Below are positions 9,296-18,174 of a DNA stretch of 64,000 nt, in pieces. Numbering within the stretch: position 1 is the first letter of the stretch; each line of letters starts with the position of its first letter. The stretch lies in NCBI RefSeq assembly GCF_018131105.1, contig NZ_JAFCJI010000001.1, forward strand, positions 2,480,001-2,544,000, read 5' to 3'. This DNA is from Bradyrhizobium manausense. Its GTDB lineage: Bacteria; Pseudomonadota; Alphaproteobacteria; Rhizobiales; Xanthobacteraceae. Made by a program: the position numbers and the translations under genes. Under the pieces are notes generated by a model. It ran no database searches. It was given only the letters and a program-made list of their open reading frames with translations, and was not told where the DNA came from.

Positions 9296-10417
9296 GTGCA
9301 GAACGCGCGAACCATCATCCGCCCTGTAAACAACGATAGCAGCCCCCGAGCGGCGCAATCGGTGCGCCCCTTCGTGCATGTGCTAGCCGACTCCTCCCAC
9401 AAATTGTCGAGCATCTGCGCCGCGCTCGAGCCGCAATTCGCCGTCGCGGGCGAACGGCTCGATGCGGATGCCAAGCTGTCGGAACTGCCTTTTGCCATTG
9501 TCATCCGCGCCGAGCTGCGCGACGTCGACAACATCGCGGCTATCAAGAGGCGCTCCGCGCGGCTGGCCAAGGCGACGAAGCGGATCTTCCTCGTCGATCA
9601 TTCCTCCCACGCCTGCATCTCGCAAGCTTATGCACTCGGCGCGACGCTTGTCCTTCCCGGGCTGCTCAACAAGGTCAAGCTGCTGGCGGCTCTGGCTGAT
9701 CCAGCCGAGCCGTCGTCGGATTCCGCTCCGGGCTCAGCGCAACCGGACGACGCCGTCGAAACCGCTGCAACGGCGATCGCATCGATGTTCTCCTCCGTCA
9801 CCCTCGGCCAGCCGCTCGACGTCGACGCCACCAAGGAGGCGGGCCGCAAGATTGCCGACCGCATCACCCAGCATGGCCTGTCCGAATGGCTCACCACCGT
9901 GCGGCGGCATCACGAAGGCACGTATCAACATTGCCTGCTCGTCACCGGGGTGGCGATCGACTTCGGACTGAGCCTTGGCGTCAGGCGCGCCGATCTGGAG
10001 CGGCTGTATTCGGCAGCGATGTTCCATGACATCGGCAAGGCCCAGATTCCGCTCGCCATCCTGGACAAGCCGGCCCGCCTCGATCCCGATGAGCGCGCCA
10101 TGATCGAGACGCATCCGGCGGCTGGCTACGATTTTCTGAAATCTCACGACAATATGTCTCCGGAGATCCTCGATGCCGTCCGGCATCATCATGAATATCT
10201 CGACGGGAGCGGTTATCCGGATGCGTTCTGCGGAGAGAGCATCAAGGATCTCGTCCGCATTCTCACGATCTCGGACATTTTCGCTGCGCTGATCGAGCAT
10301 CGGCATTACAAGCCGACGATGCCCCGACCGGACGCCTATAATATTCTCTGCGGGATGACGGGAAAGCTGGAGAAGGCGCTGGTGACGGCCTTCAAGGAGG
10401 TCGCACTCTCGCGCTGA
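9296..10417 (+). CDS. HD-GYP domain protein, probable cyclic-di-GMP phosphodiesterase
   Basis: About 373 aa. Residues about 20-120 look like a degenerate receiver-type fold (strand FAIVIRAELRDVDN, later AYALGATLVLPG). Residues about 185-370 are an HD domain with FHDIGKAQIP and the HHEYLDGSGYPDAF motif, the HD-GYP signature of enzymes that linearise cyclic-di-GMP to pGpG or GMP. The start is uncertain: GTG 9296 is the first plausible codon after the PilZ stop and GTG 9362 is an alternative. It sits 55 bp behind the PilZ gene, so substrate receptor and degrading enzyme are probably co-expressed. Confidence 0.88.
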   Translation: MQNARTIIRPVNNDSSPRAAQSVRPFVHVLADSSHKLSSICAALEPQFAVAGERLDADAKLSELPFAIVIRAELRDVDNIAAIKRRSARLAKATKRIFLVDHSSHACISQAYALGATLVLPGLLNKVKLLAALADPAEPSSDSAPGSAQPDDAVETAATAIASMFSSVTLGQPLDVDATKEAGRKIADRITQHGLSEWLTTVRRHHEGTYQHCLLVTGVAIDFGLSLGVRRADLERLYSAAMFHDIGKAQIPLAILDKPARLDPDERAMIETHPAAGYDFLKSHDNMSPEILDAVRHHHEYLDGSGYPDAFCGESIKDLVRILTISDIFAALIEHRHYKPTMPRPDAYNILCGMTGKLEKALVTAFKEVALSR

Positions 10418-10461
10418 GCGCGCGCAAGATCAGCGAGCGGATCATGACGCCACGGGTACGT

Positions 10462-10665
10462 CTAGTGCGTCGCCCGGTATTTGATGCGGCGCGGGATCGA
10501 ACGGCAGGCCAGCCCCTCGGCCAGCAGCTTCATATCCTCGTGCTTGCCGCTGCGGATCAGCCTGCTGAACTCTTCAGGGGCAAAAGGAAGGGTGGGATCA
10601 TCATCGATCGGACGCCGCATCCGCGGACCGAAGAACCGTCGAACCAGGCTAGCCAGCCGCCGCAT
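10462..10665 (-). CDS. Small basic hypothetical protein
   Basis: A 67-aa protein with a basic amphipathic start (MRRLASLVRRFFGPRMRR) and a conserved-looking core LPFAPEEFSRLIRSGKHEDM. No known family. A GAGGGA box sits 6 nt before the ATG, which favours a real gene. It is convergent with the HD-GYP gene. The start could help it bind nucleic acid or membrane, but nothing shows which. Confidence 0.6.
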   Translation of the reverse strand: MRRLASLVRRFFGPRMRRPIDDDPTLPFAPEEFSRLIRSGKHEDMKLLAEGLACRSIPRRIKYRATH

Positions 10666-10799
10666 GTCAATTCCCTCGCGCCAGCAACAAACCCTTCAGT
10701 CCGCGTATTGTTCCTCCTGCACGGTGGAGATTGCAAGAGGCGCCAAGGAGTCCGCACGAAAAATTTCGTGAGGGAATAATCTCCTCTGGCCTTTCCCAT

Positions 10800-11477
10800 T
10801 CACTCGGCGAAACCGACGTAGCGCACGAATTCGTCGTTGCCCTCGCGATCCGAACGAACGGCATTCGCGGCAAAGTTGTCGTCGGGATAACCCATCGCGA
10901 CGCAGGTCATGATGACCTCGTCTTCGGGAATTTTCGCAACCTCACGTACGATGTCCGAGCGCATGATGCCCTGCCCGTTGATCACAGAGCCGAGCCCGCG
11001 GTCCCAGGCAGCCAGCACGATGCCGTAACAGAGTGCGCCGAGATCGAAATGACAGACCGCACCGGGATCGAGCACGCGGTCATAGGTCAGCACCAGCGAA
11101 ACCGGCGCGTCGAACTGGCGAAAGCCGCGCAGCACCCAGTCCTGCCGCATCGGCTTGTCGTCGCGTGCAATCCCCATTGCGCCGAACAGCTTCTTGGCGA
11201 TATCGACCTGACGGGTTCGATGCACGCCCTGGTACTCACCATGGCTGACGATGTCGCGCTTGACCTTGGCGCCGCCTACCATCTCTTCCATATTGCGGCG
11301 ACGAAGCTCTTCGAGCGGGCGGCCTGTGAGCACATGGACGTGCCAGGGCTGGGTGTTCATCGACGACGGTGCGCGCTTGGCGCTGTCGATGATCGCCTCG
11401 ACCACCGCGCGCGGCACCTGCTCGTTCTTGAAACCGCGCACGCTGCGGCGCGACTGGACCAGCGTTTCGAATTCCAC
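10800..11477 (-). CDS. Nitroreductase family protein
   Basis: A 225-aa FMN-dependent oxidoreductase. The N-terminal SRRSVRGF motif contacts the FMN phosphate, SSMNTQPWHVHVL follows in the active-site region, and the late GLGSVINGQGIMR to MGYPDDNFAANAVRS segment is typical of nitroreductases. These enzymes reduce nitroaromatics, quinones or enones with NAD(P)H. The start is GTG at 11477 with AGGGAGG about 9 nt upstream. It is divergent from the acetyl esterase gene, 126 bp apart. Confidence 0.93.
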   Translation of the reverse strand: MEFETLVQSRRSVRGFKNEQVPRAVVEAIIDSAKRAPSSMNTQPWHVHVLTGRPLEELRRRNMEEMVGGAKVKRDIVSHGEYQGVHRTRQVDIAKKLFGAMGIARDDKPMRQDWVLRGFRQFDAPVSLVLTYDRVLDPGAVCHFDLGALCYGIVLAAWDRGLGSVINGQGIMRSDIVREVAKIPEDEVIMTCVAMGYPDDNFAANAVRSDREGNDEFVRYVGFAE

Positions 11478-11603
11478 CTCAAAGACCTCCCTGCCCGTTC
11501 ATCCGCCGCCTGGCAATTGCAATGCGCGAGCGGTTGCCGATGCGGCGCACCAAATCTATGCTAGCCGACAAGCAAGACCAAGAACCCTGTGAGGACCCAG
11601 CCA

Positions 11604-12566
11604 ATGCCCGCGCCGCTCGATCCCGTCATCGCCCAGATCATTCCGCTGCTGCCGTTGCGCGATCCCGCAACGATGACGCCACAGAGCGCCCGCGATGCCT
11701 TGCGCGCACTGGCTGACTCGCGCGCGGCCGTGCCGCCGCCGCCCGTGGATGCCGTAATGGATATCAAGGTGAAAGGCGGCGCCGGCCCGCTTAATGCCCG
11801 GGTTTACCGGGTCGGCAACGCGCCTGCACCGACCGTTGTGTTCTTCCACGGCGGTGGCTGGGTCGCAGGTGACGTCGAGACTCACGACCGGCAGGCGCGC
11901 AACCTGGCGATAGAGACCGGCGCGGTCGTGGTCTCCGTCGATTACCGCCGGCCCCCGGAGACAAGGTTTCCCGGCGCCTTCGAGGACGCTTTCGCCGCCG
12001 CCAGCGATATCTTCAACCGCGTCGCGGAATTTGGCGGCGATGCGAAACGCCTCGGTGTTGCCGGAGACAGCGCCGGCGGCAATCTCGCCGCCGCCACCGC
12101 GATCGCCTGCCGCGATGCCGGCATCAAGCTCGCCGCCCAATTGCTGGTCTATCCTGTCACCGACGTCGTGGGCTCTTACGCAGACGCACGCGAGAATGCG
12201 CGCTTTCCGTCTCGCGCCGAGAATGCGGAAGGTTACTTCCTCTCCCGTGCCGTGATGGAATGGTTCGCCGGCCATTATCTCGCCGACGTCAATTACGCTG
12301 CCGACTGGCGGGTCTCGCCACTGCGCGCCACCTCGCTCGCAGGCCTCGCGCCGGCGATCGTGACCACCGCCTGGTTTGATCCGCTGCGCGACGAAGGCGC
12401 GGCCTACGCCAAGGCGCTGGAGGCCGCCGGCGTACGCGTGAAGCATCATGAGGGCGCCGGCCTGATCCACGGCTATTTTGGCCTCGGCGACGCCTCCGAG
12501 GTCGCTCGTGCCGAGGCCAAGCGTGCGCGCGCCGATTTCAAGGCCCTGCTGACCCGCGGGGCCTGA
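11604..12566 (+). CDS. Alpha/beta hydrolase, hormone-sensitive-lipase type esterase
   Basis: A 320-aa cytosolic esterase. The oxyanion motif HGGGW is at residues 82-86 and the nucleophile elbow GDSAGG puts the catalytic Ser at 156. DPLRDEG supplies the acid and GLIHGYFGL the catalytic His. This is the HSL (family IV) esterase group (Aes-like), acting on short-chain acyl esters. ATG 11604 with GAGG 9 nt upstream is preferred over GTG 11589. It may be cotranscribed with the next hydrolase, which begins only a few bases after its stop. Confidence 0.92.
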   Translation: MPAPLDPVIAQIIPLLPLRDPATMTPQSARDALRALADSRAAVPPPPVDAVMDIKVKGGAGPLNARVYRVGNAPAPTVVFFHGGGWVAGDVETHDRQARNLAIETGAVVVSVDYRRPPETRFPGAFEDAFAAASDIFNRVAEFGGDAKRLGVAGDSAGGNLAAATAIACRDAGIKLAAQLLVYPVTDVVGSYADARENARFPSRAENAEGYFLSRAVMEWFAGHYLADVNYAADWRVSPLRATSLAGLAPAIVTTAWFDPLRDEGAAYAKALEAAGVRVKHHEGAGLIHGYFGLGDASEVARAEAKRARADFKALLTRGA

Positions 12567-12571
12567 TCGCA

Positions 12572-13477
12572 TTGCAACCGGGCGGGATTGAAGTGTCGCG
12601 TTGTCTCGTCAGTATTCTCATCGGCTTGGCGGCCGCGCTGCCGTCGGTCGCGGCTGCCCTCGCCGCGCCACAGACCGTCTATTTCCGCAGTGGCGACGGC
12701 CGCACAGCACTCACGGGCTATCTGTTCCAGCCAAGCAAAGCCGGCCCCTGGCCCGCCATCGTCATGCTGCACGGGCGCGGCGGCCCCTACTCCAGCAATG
12801 TCAATGAAGATTGCACCTTCGTCGGCGCCGGCACCGCCTCGCCCTGCAACGCGAACACCTTGTCGAAGCGCCACGCGATGTGGGGCGAGTACTGGTCGGC
12901 GCGTGGCTATCTCGCCCTGTTACCGGACAGCTTTGGCCCGCGCGGCAAGGCCTATGGCTTTGGCCGCTTCACCCATGGCGACCCTGACCGCGCCGACGTC
13001 AACGAGACCGATGTGCGCCCGCTCGACGCCGAAGGCGCGCTTGCCTTCTTGCGCGGCCGCCGCGACGTCGTCGCCGGCCAGATATATCTGCAAGGCTGGT
13101 CCAACGGCGGCAGTACCGCGCTGAACGTGATGATCCGGCAAGGCAGCCAGCAAGGCAACCAGGCGGGCTATCGCGGCGCTCTCGCGTTCTATCCGGGCTG
13201 CGGACAGACCGCGCTGCTGGCATCGACCATTTCGACAACGACGCCGATCGCGATGTTCCTCGGCGCTGATGACGAGGAGGTTTCGCCGGCGCTCTGTCAG
13301 CGCGTCGCCGATCGCTCGCGGCAGGCGGGCAGTCCGATCGACGTCACGGTCTATCCCGGCGCAACCCATGATTTCGACGAGCCATCGGCGAGCCGGCAAG
13401 CCACGCCGGGGAATCAGGCCGCCATGAATGATGCCCTCGTCAAGGCGGCAGCCCGGCTCGACCGCTGGAAAAATTGA
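12572..13477 (+). CDS. Secreted dienelactone-hydrolase-like alpha/beta hydrolase
   Basis: About 301 aa. A Sec signal peptide fills residues about 8-32 (LVSILIGLAAALPSVAAALA). The hydrolase core has HGRGG near the oxyanion hole, the elbow GWSNGG with Ser as nucleophile, GADDEEV for the acid and GATHDFDE for the His. Family: dienelactone hydrolase-like, here with Ser instead of the classical Cys, so it is more likely a periplasmic esterase. Start TTG 12572 or GTG 12593; neither has a strong Shine-Dalgarno box. The gap to the upstream esterase is 5 bp. Confidence 0.85.
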   Translation: MQPGGIEVSRCLVSILIGLAAALPSVAAALAAPQTVYFRSGDGRTALTGYLFQPSKAGPWPAIVMLHGRGGPYSSNVNEDCTFVGAGTASPCNANTLSKRHAMWGEYWSARGYLALLPDSFGPRGKAYGFGRFTHGDPDRADVNETDVRPLDAEGALAFLRGRRDVVAGQIYLQGWSNGGSTALNVMIRQGSQQGNQAGYRGALAFYPGCGQTALLASTISTTTPIAMFLGADDEEVSPALCQRVADRSRQAGSPIDVTVYPGATHDFDEPSASRQATPGNQAAMNDALVKAAARLDRWKN

Positions 13478-13561
13478 GCCGCGTGCGGATGCGCTGCTTG
13501 ATTGCGCCGCGATTCCGGGCTCCAATCTGCATGCCAATTTTTTTGGTTTAGGGAGACACCC

Positions 13562-13810
13562 ATGATGAAGCGGATTTTCCTGGCTGCGATCGTTGCCACC
13601 TTTGCAGCGGGCTCGGCCCTTGCGGACGACACCTGCGAGAGCAAGGCCGTCGGCAAGGACGGCAAGGCGCTCGCCGGCGCCGCCAAGACCTCGTTCATGA
13701 AGAAATGCAAGGAAGACGCCTGCATGCCCAAGGCGGTCGGCTCCGACGGTAAGCCGCTCGCCGGTGCCGCCAAGAACAGTTTCATGAAGAAGTGCGAGAT
13801 GGGCGCCTAA
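13562..13810 (+). CDS. PsiF repeat protein
   Basis: An 82-aa secreted protein: a signal peptide to about residue 22 ending in ALA, then two PsiF repeats, each with a Cys followed by GKDGKALAGAAK or GSDGKPLAGAAK and FMKKC. PsiF is a phosphate-starvation-inducible protein in E. coli with unknown role. The start is ATG 13562 or the next ATG 13565, after AGGGAGA. A family B palindrome lies 46 nt downstream. Confidence 0.9.
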   Translation: MMKRIFLAAIVATFAAGSALADDTCESKAVGKDGKALAGAAKTSFMKKCKEDACMPKAVGSDGKPLAGAAKNSFMKKCEMGA

Positions 13811-13856
13811 AGCGCTCCGAATTCGCAACTTTTAGCGAGCAATCGCCCTACAATCT

Positions 13857-13909
13857 CGTCATGCCCGGGCAGAAGCGCGTCTTCGCGCTGGATGTCCCGG
13901 GCATTCACG
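13857..13909. repeat. Short palindrome, family B copy 1
   Basis: A shortened, imperfect copy of the family B repeat: CGTCATGCCCGGGC pairs with GTCCCGGGCAT, closing a second small hairpin (GCGCG/CGCGC). It is 46 nt downstream of the psiF-like stop codon. Fuller copies are at 57816-57901 and 62468-62553. Confidence 0.75.
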
Positions 13910-14082
13910 TTCTCGTCTCCGAATGAAGAGAGAGCTTCGCCGCCTCCCCTCGCGCGCCGAGCAGCTACTCCAGATCATCCCCGAACATTACAACCCTAGA
14001 CAGAACACCTGGCCTGGCGGATCATGCAGTGCTGGGCGGATTGGGGGCACATCGACGAGGCTTCTGGGAAAGGGAGGTCGAG

Positions 14083-15174
14083 ATGTGGCAACTTCGAACG
14101 CGTGATCACGTCATGGCGGCAATGAGCTTGCTCTTCGCACTGCTCATCGGTGTTGAAGTCGCGAATGCAAGAGGCGTCGGCCTGCCCAACGTCATGGTCC
14201 TGGCGACCGGCGGCACGATCGCCGGCACCGGGGCGAGCAGCACCACCGTGGTCGGCTACACCGCAGCCACGGTCGGCGTTGACACCCTCCTGAACGCAGT
14301 CCCCGAACTGAAAACCGTCGCCAACGTCAAGGGCGAGCAGGTTTTTCAGATCGCCAGCGAGAACATGAACAATGACTACTGGCTGAAGCTTGCGAAGCGC
14401 GTCAACACGCTTCTCGCGCAGGACGACGTGGACGGTATCGTGATCACGCACGGGACAGATACCATCGAGGAAACCAGCTATTTCCTGAATCTCGTGGTCA
14501 AGAGCAAGAAACCCGTCGTCATCGTCGGCGCGATGCGGCCGTCGACAGCGATCAGCGCGGATGGGCCGATCAACCTGTTCAATGCGGTGATCCTCGCAGG
14601 CAGCGAAGAGGCTGTCGGCAAGGGCGTGCTTGTCGCTCTCAATGATCAGATCAACGCGGCGCGCGAGGTCACCAAGAACAACACCTCGACGGCAGACACC
14701 TTCCGCACGCCGGAACTCGGCTTTCTCGGCTACATGCAGGGCAACAAGCCGTATTTCTATCGTCAATCGACCCGCCGTCACACGGCGGACTCCGAATTCG
14801 ACGTGTCCAACCTCGATACACTGCCGCAAGTCGATATCGTCTACGGCTATGCCAACATGAACCGGGTCGCGGTCGACGCTTTTGTCGCCGCAGGAGCCAA
14901 GGGGATCGTGCATGCCGGTGTGGGCGACGGCAGCCTTGCCCGGCCCGCGGTCGAGCCGGCGCTCGACGAGGCCCACAAGAAGGGTGTGGCGATCGTTCGC
15001 AGCAGCCGCGTCGGCAACGGCATCGTCGCGCGCAACGGAGAAGCCAAGGACGACGAGCACGACTTCATCGTCTCGGACACGCTCAATCCGCAGAAGGCGC
15101 GCATCCTGCTGATGCTGGCGCTGACCAGGACAACCGACAGCAAGGAAATCCAGCGGATGTTCTACACCTATTAG
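14083..15174 (+). CDS. Type II L-asparaginase, periplasmic
   Basis: A 363-aa enzyme hydrolysing L-asparagine to aspartate and ammonia. A signal peptide covers residues about 1-29. The first signature ATGGTIAG includes the nucleophile Thr at 45, and THGTDTIEETSYFL carries the second catalytic Thr-Asp pair. The length and the conserved GAMRPSTAISADGPINL stretch match type II enzymes. ATG 14083 is chosen because AGGGAGG sits 5 nt upstream; the frame is open further to 14029. It is a single-gene unit. Confidence 0.95.
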   Translation: MWQLRTRDHVMAAMSLLFALLIGVEVANARGVGLPNVMVLATGGTIAGTGASSTTVVGYTAATVGVDTLLNAVPELKTVANVKGEQVFQIASENMNNDYWLKLAKRVNTLLAQDDVDGIVITHGTDTIEETSYFLNLVVKSKKPVVIVGAMRPSTAISADGPINLFNAVILAGSEEAVGKGVLVALNDQINAAREVTKNNTSTADTFRTPELGFLGYMQGNKPYFYRQSTRRHTADSEFDVSNLDTLPQVDIVYGYANMNRVAVDAFVAAGAKGIVHAGVGDGSLARPAVEPALDEAHKKGVAIVRSSRVGNGIVARNGEAKDDEHDFIVSDTLNPQKARILLMLALTRTTDSKEIQRMFYTY

Positions 15175-15240
15175 GATGCGGCCCACTAAGGCGCAGCCAC
15201 AGCCTGATCGACGCGAGCCCTGGACCAAATGGACTGGGCT

Positions 15241-15945
15241 TCAACGAATGGCCGACCCGAGATCTTCAAGAATTTCTCGGGCGCGCCTCATTGAGAAATC
15301 GTGCGACGCCCGATCGAAGGACGGGCCTCGCCGCATCATGTAGCCGTGGAGCACCCCGGGAAAGATGTGCACCTCGACGTTTTCCATGCGCTCCGCCAAA
15401 TCGCAATAACCCTGCAGTACTTCGGCCGGTGCGCGATGGTCCTTGTCACCCCAAACGAGGCAGACCCGCTGACGAACTCCGACAAGCTCGGGAAGATAGT
15501 CATCCATCTGGGATCCGTGGCAGCAGATGCCCGCAGCATAGCCAAGTCGCTTCGGCCCGAGAATCGCGTATGGCCCGCCGTAGCAAAATCCCATGACCGC
15601 GGCCTGGCCGTTGAACTGCGGCAGTGTGTCGAGATGCCTCAAGGTATCAATCATATCGTCTTCGCCGGCTTTGATTTTCTCGAGACGCGGCTGCGCGCGC
15701 TCGGTCGCGCGCGAGTCGTTCCGAGAAAGCGGACCCGCAATCGAGCGCCAGAACAGATCCGGCGCAGCGACAATCAAGCCGTATCCCGCGAATTCGTCGG
15801 CGATGGCGAGCATGTCGGTATCCACGCCATGAATGGCGGACGCAAGCACAACGGCAGCAGCCGGCTTGTCGGATTCCGGCGCGACCAGATAGCAATCGAA
15901 CACGCCGCCGCCTTTTGCGCGAACCTTGCTGAACTTTCCTCGCAT
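15241..15945 (-). CDS. Dienelactone hydrolase family protein
   Basis: A 234-aa cytosolic protein. The nucleophile elbow is GFCYGG, with Cys as in true dienelactone hydrolases. WGDKDHRAPA supplies the acid and FPGVLHGYM the His. Such enzymes open lactones formed during chloroaromatic or protocatechuate-type catabolism, but no aromatic pathway genes adjoin, so the substrate is unknown. It is convergent with the asparaginase gene, 66 bp apart. Confidence 0.9.
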   Translation of the reverse strand: MRGKFSKVRAKGGGVFDCYLVAPESDKPAAAVVLASAIHGVDTDMLAIADEFAGYGLIVAAPDLFWRSIAGPLSRNDSRATERAQPRLEKIKAGEDDMIDTLRHLDTLPQFNGQAAVMGFCYGGPYAILGPKRLGYAAGICCHGSQMDDYLPELVGVRQRVCLVWGDKDHRAPAEVLQGYCDLAERMENVEVHIFPGVLHGYMMRRGPSFDRASHDFSMRRAREILEDLGSAIR

Positions 15946-16041
15946 ATCGGATCCGACACCCTGTTTGACGCGCCGTGGCTATCATTCGACCTGATCGGGA
16001 TGCGGAGTGTGGAAGCTGCGGTCATCTGAACCTTCGCCGCG

Positions 16042-17022
16042 CTACTCCAGCCTGATCTTCGCGAGGCTCATCACCTTGGCCCACTTCTCGGTTTCACCGG
16101 CCATGACCTTGCCGAAGTCGGCGGGCGAGCCACCCAATCCCGTAGCATCAAGACTACGAAGGCGCATCCTGAAGGCGGGATCGGCCAGCGCAGCGTTGGC
16201 TTCCATGTTGAGCCTGTCGATAATCTCGGCAGGCATCGCTCTCGGCGCGCCGATGCCGAACAACGAGCTCGCCTCATAACCGGGCACGAATTCGCCGATG
16301 GCCGGCACCTCCGGCATTGAATCCGATCGCGCTGCCGTCGTTATTCCGAGCGCCCGCAGCTTGCCGCTGCCGATGTGCCCGATGGACGTTCCCAGGTTTG
16401 CAAAGACGACCTGGACCTGACCGCCGAGCAGACCTGTGATCGCGGGCGACACACCCCGATAGGGCACATGTTGAAGATCGAGGCCGCCGGCCTCCTGCTT
16501 GAACAGTTCCGCGGCGATATGTGTGATCCCTCCCACTCCGCCCGAACCATAGGCGAGTTTCCCGGGATTGGCTTTGGCATAGGCGACGAACTCTGGAATG
16601 CTGACGGCGGGGACCGATGGATGGATCACCATCACCAGGGCGCCACGGATCAGACTGGCGACCGGCGCAATATCCCTCAGGAAATTGAAATCAAGATTTT
16701 CGTAGAGCGTCGCATTGATTGCGTTGGGGGACCCTACCAGCAGGAGGGTGTAGCCGTCGGGACGCGCATGCACGACCGCATCCGTGGCGATATTGCTTCC
16801 TGCTCCGGGCCGGTTCTCGACGATGAATGGCTGGCCGAGCCGCTCCGAAAACCATTGCGCGATGAGGCGCGCAAGGATGTCATTTGGACCGCCCGCGGCA
16901 AAGCCAACCATGATCCGAACCGGACGCGAGGGGTACGCGTCCGCACCAGCCCGGACCGACAGCAGAGGTGGCGCGGCAGCCAACGCCGCAAGTTGCATGA
17001 ATTGACGACGGGAAGGCGTCAT
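16042..17022 (-). CDS. Tripartite tricarboxylate transporter (Bug) substrate-binding protein
   Basis: A 326-aa periplasmic binding protein of the Bug/TctC family. A twin-arginine type leader starts MTPSRRQFMQLAALAAAPPL. The mature part opens with YPSRPVRIMVGFAAGGPND, the family hallmark, followed by ARLIAQWFSERLGQPFIVEN and NRPGAGSNIATDAV. The TctA/TctB membrane subunits are absent here, which is usual for these expanded families. ATG 17022 rather than 17091 is chosen because it begins the leader. It is divergent from a LysR gene that probably controls it. Confidence 0.93.
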   Translation of the reverse strand: MTPSRRQFMQLAALAAAPPLLSVRAGADAYPSRPVRIMVGFAAGGPNDILARLIAQWFSERLGQPFIVENRPGAGSNIATDAVVHARPDGYTLLLVGSPNAINATLYENLDFNFLRDIAPVASLIRGALVMVIHPSVPAVSIPEFVAYAKANPGKLAYGSGGVGGITHIAAELFKQEAGGLDLQHVPYRGVSPAITGLLGGQVQVVFANLGTSIGHIGSGKLRALGITTAARSDSMPEVPAIGEFVPGYEASSLFGIGAPRAMPAEIIDRLNMEANAALADPAFRMRLRSLDATGLGGSPADFGKVMAGETEKWAKVMSLAKIRLE

Positions 17023-17112
17023 GGATTTTGCTCCGTCGAACCTGCGTCCGCGCGGGCTCTCCTCAAGGCCGAGGATAGTTGATGCCGTCATAAGCGCATA
17101 AGGCTATTGTCT

Positions 17113-17124
17113 GATGGTACCATC
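17113..17124. promoter_or_regulatory. Perfect 12-bp palindrome, candidate LysR operator
   Basis: GATGGTACCATC lies in the 113-bp region between the Bug protein gene and the LysR gene, 11 nt before the LysR start. LysR-type regulators usually bind a dyad near their own promoter. The assignment is by position only. Confidence 0.4.
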
Positions 17125-17135
17125 TCAGAAACGAA

Positions 17136-18089
17136 ATGGGTGCTTTCATGCAGATGAGCGATCGCATCGGAAAACGAATGAGGCTGCAGGATCTGCATGT
17201 GCTGATGGCAGTGGTGCAGGCCGGCAGCATGGGCAAGGCAGCGCTCATGCTCAATACGACCCAGCCCAATATTTCGAGATCGATTGCGGACCTCGAGCAC
17301 GCGTTCGGCGTTCGCATGTTGGATCGGCACCGACGCGGAATTGAGCCGACCGAGTCCGGTCGCGCCCTGCTCGATTGCGGCACAGCCGTTTTCGACGAAC
17401 TGCGCCAGGGCGTGAAGAGCATCGAGCTTCTGGCCGACCCCACGGCCGGAGAAGTGCGGATCGGAAGCACGGCCTTTCTGGCTGCGAGCTTTGTCTCGGC
17501 TCTCATAGACCGGCTCTCCCGGCGTCATCCGCGGATCAGATTTCAGCTTGTGACCGGCTACCAGGAGACACTGCACCGCGACCTGAACGAGCGCAAAGTC
17601 GATCTATTGATCGTGCGGAGCGGCGGCCCGGTTGCCGACGAGCGGCTGCGTTTCGAGTTTCTTTTTGAAGATCGCTACGTCGTCGCCGCGGGCAGAGACA
17701 ATCCATGGTCCCGGCGGCGCAACATCCGGCTCTCCGATCTGGCGGAGGAGCGTTGGATCCTGCCACCGCGGGAGAGCGTGATCGGATCAATCATCCTGCA
17801 AGCCTTTCGCGCCTGCGGATTTGAATATCCACGCGCGACGGTGGTCACTGACTCGCCCCACATGCGGGTCAGCCTGCTGGAGACAGGGCGGTTCATCACG
17901 GTTTTCCCCGCTTCCGCGTTGAAATTTCTCAACAGGGGAACTTCACTAAAAATCCTGCCCGTCGAGCTGCCGGCGGCACGTCGACCAAACGGGATCATCA
18001 CCGTTAAGGATCGCGCCGTCAGCCCGGTGATACAGCTCGTCATCGACAGCGCACGCGAACTCGCAAAGCCGACGGCAAAACGAAAGTGA
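17136..18089 (+). CDS. LysR family transcriptional regulator
   Basis: About 317 aa. The N-terminal winged helix-turn-helix (residues about 16-75) includes MGKAALMLNTTQPNISRSIA and LEHAFGVRMLDR. The rest is a two-lobed effector domain (GEVRIGSTAFLAASFVSALI onward). Starts at 17136, 17148 or 17154 are all possible. It is divergent from the Bug binding protein, the usual layout for a LysR regulator and its target. The co-inducer is probably the carboxylate taken up by that system. Confidence 0.93.
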   Translation: MGAFMQMSDRIGKRMRLQDLHVLMAVVQAGSMGKAALMLNTTQPNISRSIADLEHAFGVRMLDRHRRGIEPTESGRALLDCGTAVFDELRQGVKSIELLADPTAGEVRIGSTAFLAASFVSALIDRLSRRHPRIRFQLVTGYQETLHRDLNERKVDLLIVRSGGPVADERLRFEFLFEDRYVVAAGRDNPWSRRRNIRLSDLAEERWILPPRESVIGSIILQAFRACGFEYPRATVVTDSPHMRVSLLETGRFITVFPASALKFLNRGTSLKILPVELPAARRPNGIITVKDRAVSPVIQLVIDSARELAKPTAKRK

Positions 18090-18174
18090 CAAACGGTACG
18101 TCCACTTTATCGCCTATCGCGACGTATCGCGCCGCGGCACGGATTAGTCGCGATCCCGGCGAGGCGGCCGGCTC

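Noticed and set aside
13923..14105. A 60-residue frame between psiF-like gene and asparaginase
   Set aside because: It overlaps the asparaginase start region, has no family pattern and no clear ribosome binding site.
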